NCBI GenBank assembly: GCA_903885885.1 | Contig: CAISKJ010001649.1 | Coordinates: 1-5,017, forward strand | Length of the DNA: 5,017 nt | Reading direction: 5' to 3' | Source of the DNA: an uncultured delta proteobacterium | Lineage (GTDB): Bacteria; Myxococcota_A; Polyangia; Polyangiales; Ga0077539 | Shown: one piece after another, positions 1 through 5,017 of the stretch | How the letters are laid out: each line of letters opens with the position of its first letter | Numbering within the stretch: the stretch's first letter is position 1 | Translations under genes and position numbers: made by a program | Notes under the pieces: model-generated | Seen by the model: the letters and a program-made list of their open reading frames with translations, nothing else | Database searches by the model: none | Told to the model about the DNA's origin: nothing

Positions 1-1
1 C

Positions 2-808
2 GACGCCGACGCCGTGCTGGCGCGCCTCGGCGACGACGCCCTCCGCGACGAGCTCCGCCGGCGCACCGACGAGGCCGTCGCCCTGGGCGTGTTCGGCGCC
101 CCGGCGTACGTGGTCGACGGGGCCGAGCTCTACTGGGGCAACGACCGCACGCACCTCTTCGATGCGCCTTCGCAGCAGGCCGATTTCGAAGCGCCGCGCA
201 CCGGGCGAACGCTCGAGGTGTACTGGGATTTCAGCTCCCCCTACGCGTACCTCGGGAGCCTGCAGGCCGAGGCCCTCGCGCGGCGCACGGGGGCGACGCT
301 CGTGTGGCGTCCGCTCCTGCTCGGCGCGGTGTTCAAGGCCATCGGGCAGGCCAACGTGCCCCTCGCCACGTACCCCGCGGCCAAGCAGCGGTACACGGCC
401 CTCGACCTCGAGCGCCAGGCCGCCCACCTCGGCGCGCCGTACCGCTTTCCGTCGCGCTTTCCGATGAGCACCGTGAAGGCCCTGCGCGCGTGGATCGCGC
501 TGCCCGAAGGCCGCCGCGACGCGTTTCGCGCATCGGTGTTTCGCGCCTACTGGGCCGACGATCGCGACATCAACGACGACGCCGTGCTCGCCGAGCTCCT
601 CGGCGACGACGCCGACGCGACGCTCGCGCGCACGCAGTCGCCCGCCGTGAAGCAGTCGCTCGTCGAGGCCACACAGCGCGCCCTGGAAGCGGGCGTGTTC
701 GGCGTGCCCACCTGGGTGGTCGACGGCCGCGATCTCTTCTGGGGCAGCGACCGCGTCGCGCTCGTCGAGCACGCCCTCACCGCGCCGCGCGACGCCGCCC
801 CGCGGTGA
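2..808 (+). CDS. 2-hydroxychromene-2-carboxylate isomerase-like protein with tandem DsbA/GST-kappa domains (5' truncated)
   Basis: The frame is open from the left edge, so the start lies outside the window; the GTG at position 14 falls inside a domain and is not the real start. Numbering from that GTG, residues 1-50 are the tail of one thioredoxin-fold domain (GVFGAPAYVVDG at 25-36, then LYWGNDR). Residues 51-66 look like a linker, and 67-256 form a complete second domain. The second domain has the family hallmarks: WDFSSPYAYLG (71-81, with the serine that contacts glutathione in the HCCA isomerase/GST-kappa family), WRPLLLGAVFKAIG (98-111), FPMSTVKALR (149-158) and the cis-proline loop GVFGVPTWVVDG (227-238) followed by LFWGSDR. 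NahD-type members isomerise 2-hydroxychromene-2-carboxylate in naphthalene breakdown, but many relatives act on unknown substrates and no catabolic neighbours are seen. The last codons overlap the next gene by 4 bp (GTGA). Family is certain; substrate is unknown. Confidence 0.9.
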   Translation, partial: DADAVLARLGDDALRDELRRRTDEAVALGVFGAPAYVVDGAELYWGNDRTHLFDAPSQQADFEAPRTGRTLEVYWDFSSPYAYLGSLQAEALARRTGATLVWRPLLLGAVFKAIGQANVPLATYPAAKQRYTALDLERQAAHLGAPYRFPSRFPMSTVKALRAWIALPEGRRDAFRASVFRAYWADDRDINDDAVLAELLGDDADATLARTQSPAVKQSLVEATQRALEAGVFGVPTWVVDGRDLFWGSDRVALVEHALTAPRDAAPR

Positions 809-1972
809 TCGACCTCGCGCGCTCGTCGGCGGCGGTGGTCGCGCTCAGCGCCTACACCGCGATGGTCACGCGCTCGCGCCACGCGGGCCTCGCGGCGGCG
901 GTGCTCCTCGCGCTGCAACCGGTCTCCATCGCGCTCGCGCCCACCGACGAGTTTCTCGTCTCTGCCACCGGGCTGTGCCTCACGGGGATGGCCCTCTTGC
1001 ACGTCGGGGCGCGCTTCGACCTGCGCGCCACGCTCACCCTCGGCGCCGCCCTCGCGTGCCTCGGGGCGGGCGCGCGCGAGGTCACGCTCCCGCTCTCGGC
1101 GCTCGCCGTGCCCGCGCTGCTCTCGGCCCGCACGCGCGACGACCGCGTGCCCTGGCGCGCCGCGCTGGCGGTGTGCGCGGCCCTCGCGCTGGTGCTCGCA
1201 CCACAGGCGGCCGCGGTGATCTCGTCGTGGCGCGCGCAGCCCGCGACGCCGGGGTACTTCGGCTCGCCCGCGCTGCCCTTCACGCTCGCCGCGGGCCACG
1301 CCGGGCGCGACGCACACTGGGTCGGTTGGCTCGAGCCCTACATCCCCCGCTGGGAGGGTTGGTGCATGGTGCTCGCCCTCGTCCTCGTGGCCGCGTGGTG
1401 CGCCGCGCGCCGCGACGCGCGCCTCGCGCTCGGCGTGCTCGCGCCCGCGCTCGTTGCGCTCGCGCAGGGCGGCCTCGTCGCTGGCGCGCAGGCCCGGGGG
1501 CTACGCCTTCGAGCACCCGATCTCGCAGGAGTACCGCTTCTTTCGCGCCGCGCTCGCGGCCGCTCCCCGCGAGGGCGCGGTGGTGACGCTCGCCGTCGAG
1601 ACGGTGCCGCACCTGCCGCCCACGTGGCTCGCCGTGCAGCGACCCGCGTGGCGCCCCGTCGACGCCGACGCGATCGGCGCAGCCGCCTCGGAGCACGGAG
1701 CCGGGGTGTTTCTCCTCCTCGATCGCGCGTGTTTCCTCGACCTGTCGCGCTTCGCACCGGGCGAGCTCACCGACGGCGCGCGGAGCGACCTCACCCGTCG
1801 CGTCGCGACGCCCTTCGGTGCGATGCGCCCCCACTGCGCGCAGGCGCTCGCGGCGCTCCCGTGGCGCGTCGTGGCATCGCGAAGCATCGTCGACGCACCG
1901 ACGCCCACGCTCGAGATGCCCACCCTCGACGGCCGCGCGCGCGTCGCCCTGCTGCGCTGGGATCACCCGTGA
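805..1972 (+). pseudogene. GT-C/GT39 glycosyltransferase-like membrane protein, N-terminally short and frameshifted
   Basis: The reading starts at a GTG overlapping the previous stop (GTGA) and runs in one frame to about 1497. It encodes roughly eight hydrophobic segments (about residues 8-22, 28-46, 52-67, 77-90, 93-106, 118-138, 187-203 and 207-225). The stretch HAGLAAAVLLALQPVSIALA followed by a downstream TDEF resembles the region after the first periplasmic loop of GT39-type polyprenyl-sugar transferases. The usual first helix and the loop carrying the catalytic acidic residue, roughly 80-100 residues, are absent. Near the G5 run at 1496-1500 the protein-like sequence jumps to the +1 frame: GYAFEHPISQEYRFFRAALA begins there and continues 157 residues to TGA 1970-1972, a soluble C-terminal domain with EHP and EYRFF motifs. 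Removing one G gives a seamless QARGYAFEHP junction. Alternatives are an assembly indel, or a shorter genuine protein starting at ATG 862. Activity as a glycosyltransferase is unlikely. The family call is by pattern only. Confidence 0.6.
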
Positions 1973-1996
1973 AGCGTCACCTCGTCGCCGCCCTCT

Positions 1997-2032
1997 GCGC
2001 GCGCGCGTGCCGCGGTGAGACCGCGCGCGCGC
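1997..2032. repeat. Perfect 11-bp CG-alternating inverted repeat (hairpin or Z-DNA-prone)
   Basis: An 11-nt alternating G/C tract at 1997-2007 is exactly the reverse complement of the tract at 2022-2032, with a 14-nt loop between (TGCCGCGGTGAGAC). In mRNA this would give an all-GC 11-bp stem starting 28 nt after the GTG at 1969. Such tracts are also favoured for Z-DNA and for polymerase slippage. High GC makes chance occurrence more likely than in average DNA, so a regulatory role is only a possibility. Confidence 0.6.
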
Positions 2033-2256
2033 CGTCGCGTGTGCTCCCCGCAGGGCAGGAGGCGCTCATCGCTGCCATGCTCGGCGGGCGCGACGCGCTG
2101 CCCGGGCCCTGCAACCTCGACCGCGCCCGCGTCGAGGGCGCGCGCGTTGTGGCCACCTACCGCTGCGCAGGGGCCGAGGCCGTGCTCGAACTGCACCCCC
2201 CCGACGCCGCGCCCGAGGGATCCGTCGTCGCTGGGAGCCTCGCCGTCTTCGCACCT

Positions 2257-2280
2257 GCGCCGCGCCGCGCCGCGCCGCGC
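2257..2280 (+). repeat. Pentanucleotide tandem repeat (GCGCC, 4.8 copies) at the frameshift point
   Basis: Four complete GCGCC units occupy 2257-2276 and a partial GCGC follows at 2277-2280. The unit length is not a multiple of three, so gain or loss of a unit changes the reading frame. The upstream half of the host gene reads in frame 1 and the downstream half in frame 3. That is the shift expected from one additional unit relative to an in-frame version with 3.8 copies (or two units fewer). Confidence 0.85.
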
Positions 2281-2465
2281 TCGTCGACGCCGTCGTCGAT
2301 CGCGTTCGCCAGCGCGGAGCGGGCGTGCGATGGATCGTCGTCGCGGCGCGCGGCCCGGTCGAGGCGCCTCGGCGCGGTGCGCTCTCGGTGCGATGGCTCG
2401 TCGCGGCCGCGATCACCCTCGGCGTCGCGCTCGCGGCGCGCCGACGCGCACCCTAGAACGCGCAC

Positions 2466-2470
2466 GGAGA
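2466..2470 (+). promoter_or_regulatory. Ribosome binding site of the DTW-domain gene
   Basis: GGAGA lies 9 nt upstream of the ATG at 2480, in the 23-bp gap after the preceding TAG. It fixes the start of the DTW gene at 2480 rather than at any codon further upstream in the same open frame, where the translation is arginine/proline-rich shadow sequence. Confidence 0.7.
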
Positions 2471-2479
2471 CCACCGCCG

Positions 2480-3073
2480 ATGGGAAAGCGCGAGCGCGCC
2501 AAGAACCGCTGCCCCGAGTGCCTCATGAGCGCGCCGCTGTGCCTCTGCGCGGAGCGTCCCACGATCGCGACGACGACGTCGGTGATGATCGTGATGCACC
2601 ACCGCGAGGTGAAGATGCCCACCAACACGGGGCGCCTCGCGCACCAGTGTCTCTCCAACAGCACGCTGGTGCTCCGCGGCCTCAAAGACGAGCCCGCGCG
2701 CATCGACCTCACGGGCGCGACGGGCGCTCCCCTGCTGCTCCATCCGACCGACGACGCGGTCGCGCTCGACGAGGGCTTCACCGCGCGCGTCGCGCCGCCG
2801 TACAGGCTCATCGTGCCCGACGGGAGCTGGCGTCAGGCGTCGAAGATGGGCCACCGCGAGGAGGCCCTGCGCGACGTGCTGCGCGTGAAGCTCACCGCGG
2901 GCGCGCCCACGCGCTATCGGCTCCGGCGCGAGACCAAGCCCGAGGGGCTCGCCACGCTCGAGGCCATCGCGCGCGCGCTCGGCGTGCTCGAGTCGCCGGC
3001 CGTCGAAGACGCGCTCCTCGCGGTGTTCGACCTCATGGTCGAGCGCACGCTACGAAGCCGCGGCACCCCCTAA
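2480..3073 (+). CDS. tapT: DTW-domain tRNA-uridine aminocarboxypropyltransferase
   Basis: This 197-residue protein belongs to the DTW family, whose characterised members (E. coli TapT, human DTWD1/DTWD2) transfer the 3-amino-3-carboxypropyl group of S-adenosylmethionine to a tRNA uridine, giving acp3U (position 47 in E. coli). It is cytoplasmic. The N-terminus has a zinc-type cysteine cluster, C11-P-E-C14 and C21-L-C23. Next comes MHHREVKMPTNTGRLA (39-54), matching the family's conserved E...TNTGRL segment. The signature is IVPDGSWRQASKM at 111-123; D114, S116 and W117 stand for the D-T-W that names the family, with Ser replacing Thr. The family end motif RRETKPEGLATLEAIA lies at 149-164. The start is supported by GGAGA 9 nt upstream. 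The gene follows the frameshifted small gene by 23 bp, and its TAA overlaps the convergent tesB stop. Length is normal for a minimal DTW protein. Family is firm; the exact tRNA position modified is inferred. Confidence 0.93.
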   Translation: MGKRERAKNRCPECLMSAPLCLCAERPTIATTTSVMIVMHHREVKMPTNTGRLAHQCLSNSTLVLRGLKDEPARIDLTGATGAPLLLHPTDDAVALDEGFTARVAPPYRLIVPDGSWRQASKMGHREEALRDVLRVKLTAGAPTRYRLRRETKPEGLATLEAIARALGVLESPAVEDALLAVFDLMVERTLRSRGTP

Positions 3074-3927
3074 CGCTTGCGAATGAGCCCCTCTTGAATC
3101 GTGCTCGCCACGAGGCGCCCCTCGCGGTCGAAGAAGCGCCCGCGCACGAGGCCGCGCCCGCCCGAGGCGTTGGGGCTCTCGACGTCGTAGAGGAGCCACT
3201 CGTCGACGCGGAAGGGGCGGTGAAACCACATGGCGTGGTCGAGGCTGGCGACCTGCATCTTCGGCGTGAGCCAGCTCACCCCGTGCGGGTCGAGCGCGGT
3301 GCCGAGGAACGAGAAATCCGACGCGTACGCGAGCAGGTAGCGGTGCAGCGCCGGGTCGTCGGGCAGGCGGTCGATGACGCGGTACCACAGCCGCCGCGAG
3401 GGCGCGTGCACCCGCGGCGCGAGGGGGTTGCGCAGCTCGACGGGGCGTATCTCGATGGGGCGCTCGGCGGTGGCCATCGCGCGCACCGCGAGGGGGAGCT
3501 TGTCGGCGAAGGCCAGCGCGAGGTCGCGCTCGGAGCGCAGCGCCTCGGGGGCGGGCACGTCGGGCATCGCGTCGCTGTGCTCGAAGCCCGACTCCTCGAC
3601 CTGAAACGACGCCGCGAGGCTGAAGATCGCCTCGCCCTCCTGCACCGCGACCACGCGGCGCGTCGAGAAGCTCCGCCCGTCTCTTAGACGATCGACCTGA
3701 TACACAATAGGACGATCGAGCTCGCCCGCGCGGATGAAGTACCCGTGCACCGAGTGAACGGGGCGGTCGGCGGTGACGGTCTGCGTGGCGGCCGAGAGGG
3801 CCTGACCGAGCACCTGGCCGCCGAAGATGGCGCCCCAGCCGAGGTTCTGACTCGTGCCGCGGAAGAGGTCGCGGTCGATGCGCTCGAGGGCGAGGAGGTT
3901 TACGAGGTCTTCGAGGACGCGCTGCAT
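3070..3927 (-). CDS. tesB: Acyl-CoA thioesterase II (TesB)
   Basis: This 285-residue protein (E. coli TesB has 286) hydrolyses acyl-CoA thioesters to free fatty acid and CoA in the cytoplasm, through two fused hotdog domains. The N-terminal hotdog shows IFGGQVLGQAL (34-44), VHSVHGYFIRAGELDRPIVY (57-76), LRDGRSFSTRR (81-91) and GFEHSDAMPDVPAPE (114-128). The C-terminal hotdog shows LLAYASDFSFLGTALDPHG (198-216), DHAMWFHRPFRVDEWLLYDVE (230-250, a very conserved block) and VASTIQEG (273-280). The E. coli catalytic triad Asp204-Thr228-Gln278 falls at D204, S228 and Q278 with identical numbering, so the Thr is conservatively replaced by Ser. The ATG at 3927 gives exactly the family N-terminus. No Shine-Dalgarno sequence is well placed: GGAGGG at 3957-3952 is about 24 nt upstream. 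Initiation may therefore be weak or leaderless. The gene converges on the DTW gene with overlapping stops and lies downstream of the Cys-rich gene on the same strand. Confidence 0.96.
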   Translation of the reverse strand: MQRVLEDLVNLLALERIDRDLFRGTSQNLGWGAIFGGQVLGQALSAATQTVTADRPVHSVHGYFIRAGELDRPIVYQVDRLRDGRSFSTRRVVAVQEGEAIFSLAASFQVEESGFEHSDAMPDVPAPEALRSERDLALAFADKLPLAVRAMATAERPIEIRPVELRNPLAPRVHAPSRRLWYRVIDRLPDDPALHRYLLAYASDFSFLGTALDPHGVSWLTPKMQVASLDHAMWFHRPFRVDEWLLYDVESPNASGGRGLVRGRFFDREGRLVASTIQEGLIRKR

Positions 3928-4006
3928 GGTGGAGGGCGACCATAGGGCCCACCCTCCGACCGTTGCCAGCGCGAACGCACGACGGCGCCGTCGCCGTCGC
4001 GGGCGC
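3928..4006. other. Intergenic spacer with a 14-bp perfect palindrome
   Basis: This is the only non-coding gap of note (79 bp), between the stop of the Cys-rich gene and the tesB start, both on the minus strand. It contains CGACGGCGCCGTCG at 3980-3993, a perfect 14-bp palindrome about 14 bp beyond the upstream stop codon. It could fold as a GC-rich hairpin that weakens read-through, or be a dimer-binding operator for tesB. No T-run follows on either strand, so it is not a canonical intrinsic terminator. A TATGGT at 3945-3940 resembles a -10 box, but no convincing -35 is paired with it. The tesB promoter presumably lies in this spacer or further upstream. Confidence 0.45.
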
Positions 4007-5017
4007 TCAGGGGACGCAGACGACGTCGCGCGCGACGAACTGGGCCTGCGCGGCGCCGTTGGTGGCCGTCACCGCGAAGCTCGCCGGCACCGACGAGATG
4101 TACGCGTGGTAGGTCGAGCCCCAGTTCGAGAGCGTGGCGCTCGTGCTGCCCGCCATGGTGCCGTGCGACCCCATCGTGACGATCACGTCGTCGCCGTCGC
4201 GCGCCGCGCTCGCGAAGGTGCCGAAGGGCGAGAGGTAGTCGTACCCGCGACGGCCCCAGTCACCGCTGAAGTACGCGCCCGTGCCCGGGCCGCGCGCGAG
4301 CCACGTGAGCGTCGTGCGGAGGTACGTCGTCGCGCCCGCCGTGAGGTGGCAGCCCGCGTCGCTGGTGGTCACCGCCACGCGCCCCGTCACCGCGGGGCCC
4401 CACACGGCGCGCGTGTCGTAGAGCGCCTGGAGGTTCGCCACGGTGGGCCCCGAGCAGCTGAGGTCGCCCACCACGATGAGGGTGTACGACGCGAAGTTGG
4501 CGGTGGTCATCGAGCGCCACATGGCGTCGCTGGCGATGGTGACCACCGAGCCGGTGGGCAGGTACGGCTGCTCGACGGTGCCCGCCGGGCCGTAGATGAG
4601 CACGCGCGGCGCGCCCGCGTTGCAGGTCGGGCCGCACGAGCCCGCGGTGCACACGCCGGCGCTCGGGCACGCGTTGGCGCAGCGACCGCAGTTGGCCGAC
4701 GAGGTGTTGAGGTTCGTCTCGCAGCCGTTGGCGGCGACGCCGTCGCAGTCTGCGAAGCCCGTCGCGCACGTGAAGCCGCAGGCGGCCGCGGCGCAGGTCG
4801 TCGTCGCGTTGGCGCGCGCCGGGCACGTGTTGCCGCAGCGGCCGCAGTGGGTCACGTCGGTGGCGAGGGTCACCTCGCAGCCGTTGCCCGCGGCGAGGTC
4901 GCAGTCGGCGCGCCCCGCGGCGCACACGTAGCTGCACGCGCTGTCGGCGCACACGCGGCTCGCGCCGGCGCGCGCCGGGCACGCCACGCCGCAGCCGCCG
5001 CAGTTGTTCGGGTCGCG
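4007..5017 (-). CDS. Cysteine-rich NCGxCG-repeat secreted-type protein, C-terminal part (5' truncated)
   Basis: The frame runs in from the right edge, so the start and any signal peptide are outside the window; the GTG at 4987 is internal to a repeat. Numbering visible residues from 5017 (336 in all), residues 2-53 and 54-105 are two full Cys modules with eight cysteines each at exactly matching positions, and 106-135 is a shortened third module with six. Each begins with a pattern like NCGxCGxxCP, and the full modules end in GxADCDxxxxNGCE. Such disulfide-type modules are common in large extracellular or outer-surface proteins of Myxococcota. Residues 137-336 form a different domain: VLIYGP, MTTANFASYTLIVVGD (170-185), AVWGPAVTGRVAVTTSD (204-220), GTGAYFSGDWG (245-255), and a late W299 and H304. 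Its alternating strands and helices suggest a flavodoxin- or class I amidotransferase-like fold, but I cannot assign a function. It probably acts outside the cytoplasm, since many paired cysteines would be expected to form disulfides. Confidence 0.8.
   Translation of the reverse strand, partial: RDPNNCGGCGVACPARAGASRVCADSACSYVCAAGRADCDLAAGNGCEVTLATDVTHCGRCGNTCPARANATTTCAAAACGFTCATGFADCDGVAANGCETNLNTSSANCGRCANACPSAGVCTAGSCGPTCNAGAPRVLIYGPAGTVEQPYLPTGSVVTIASDAMWRSMTTANFASYTLIVVGDLSCSGPTVANLQALYDTRAVWGPAVTGRVAVTTSDAGCHLTAGATTYLRTTLTWLARGPGTGAYFSGDWGRRGYDYLSPFGTFASAARDGDDVIVTMGSHGTMAGSTSATLSNWGSTYHAYISSVPASFAVTATNGAAQAQFVARDVVCVP
4613..5014 (-). repeat. Tandem 156-bp (52-residue) cysteine-module repeats
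   Basis: Module 1 spans 5014-4859, module 2 spans 4858-4703, and shortened module 3 spans about 4702-4613. Visible-residue cysteines 6, 9, 13, 23, 28, 32, 39 and 47 recur exactly 52 residues later at 58, 61, 65, 75, 80, 84, 91 and 99. Module 3 keeps 110, 113 and 117 on the same register, then loses 4 residues (cysteines at 123, 128, 132) and lacks the final ADCD...GCE part. The array continues beyond the window edge, as module 1 starts at the boundary. Confidence 0.85.

Larger units (their letters stand above)
1969..2456 (+). pseudogene. Small protein of unknown function with C-terminal membrane helix, frameshifted at a pentanucleotide repeat
   Basis: It starts at a GTG overlapping the preceding TGA (GTGA), which suggests translational coupling. 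The first frame gives MKRHLVAALCARACRGE, a short basic and hydrophobic start that could be a weak signal sequence without a clean lipobox. A hydrophilic part follows with LPAGQEALIAAMLGGRDAL, a CNLDRARVEGARVVATYRC stretch with two cysteines, and VVAGSLAVFAP. After the GCGCC repeat at 2257-2280 this frame turns into low-complexity Arg/Ser sequence. The frame beginning at 2280 instead reads ALVDAVVDRVRQRGAGVRWIV and then VRWLVAAAITLGVALAARRRAP before TAG 2454-2456, which looks like a genuine tail: one membrane helix with a positively charged end. Joined, the product would be about 160 residues, probably a membrane-anchored periplasmic or cytoplasmic domain. I do not recognise the family. Whether the break is decay, reversible slippage or a sequencing error cannot be told from one sequence. 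Confidence 0.5.

Noticed and set aside
547..1317. Long minus-strand open frame opposite the isomerase and membrane-protein genes.
   Set aside because: The product is Arg/Glu/Gly-rich without any recognisable domain, and the opposite strand encodes clear domains in the same place.
2015..2479. A possible N-terminal extension of the DTW protein (open frame from 2015).
   Set aside because: The extension is arginine-rich with no conserved pattern, whereas ATG 2480 has GGAGA at proper spacing and gives the normal DTW N-terminus with its Cys cluster.
304..3687. A 3.4-kb open frame on the plus strand (1127 codons).
   Set aside because: Its translation is mostly Arg/Pro/Ala low-complexity sequence crossing several real genes, even running antisense through tesB. 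It is open because stop codons are rare at this GC content. Only the parts at 805 to about 1495 and 1969 to about 2260 look like protein.
3050..3952. A 300-codon minus-strand frame starting at GTG 3952 behind a GGAGGG.
   Set aside because: It is out of frame with tesB, which covers nearly the same bases and matches its family from end to end. The translation is Arg/Pro/His-rich. The GGAGGG before it is probably coincidental.
3980..4006. Intrinsic terminator after the Cys-rich gene.
   Set aside because: A GC-rich hairpin is possible, but no run of T follows on the minus strand, so it does not meet the usual criteria.
4260..4982. A 240-codon minus-strand frame alongside the Cys-rich gene.
   Set aside because: It is an Arg/Gly-rich shadow in another frame of the Cys-rich gene, whose own frame has regular cysteine spacing.
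4613..5014. CRISPR-like array, because of regularly spaced repeats.
   Set aside because: The 156-bp period is coding, in frame and cysteine-conserving; there are no short identical repeats with unique spacers.

Overview
The window is very GC-rich, with strong G/C preference at third codon positions, GTG starts and 4-bp GTGA gene overlaps. Together with a secreted protein built on NCGxCGxxC modules, this suggests a member of the Myxococcota (Polyangia/Sandaracinus-like). That assignment is an inference from composition and gene content. No rRNA or other phylogenetic marker is present.

Layout. Positions 1-2456 hold a tightly packed plus-strand run. First is the 3' part of a gene for a DsbA/GST-kappa-fold protein of the 2-hydroxychromene-2-carboxylate isomerase (HCCA isomerase) type, with one complete domain preceded by the tail of a second, tandem domain. 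Next comes a multi-membrane-span protein resembling the GT-C/GT39 glycosyltransferases; it lacks the family's usual N-terminus and is broken by a frameshift at a G5 run. Third is a small unrecognised protein with a C-terminal membrane helix, broken by a frameshift at a 5-bp tandem repeat. The first three genes overlap by 4 bp at GTGA. A complete DTW-domain gene (tRNA acp3U synthesis, TapT type) follows after 23 bp with a good ribosome binding site.

From 3070 the strand switches. A complete acyl-CoA thioesterase II (tesB) converges on the DTW gene so closely that the stop codons overlap. After 79 bp of non-coding DNA containing a 14-bp palindrome comes the C-terminal part of a Cys-rich secreted-type protein, open to the right edge, with two and a half Cys modules and a ~200-residue uncharacterised C-terminal domain.

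The genes do not form one obvious pathway. The intact ones are ordinary housekeeping or metabolic functions (tRNA modification, acyl-CoA hydrolysis, a thioredoxin-fold isomerase-like enzyme). The most unusual signals are the two frameshifts in adjacent overlapping genes, one in a slippage-prone pentanucleotide repeat; the headless glycosyltransferase-like gene; the tandem isomerase fusion; and the regular 52-residue Cys repeat. I see no tRNA, rRNA, CRISPR array, insertion sequence or convincing new multi-gene system.
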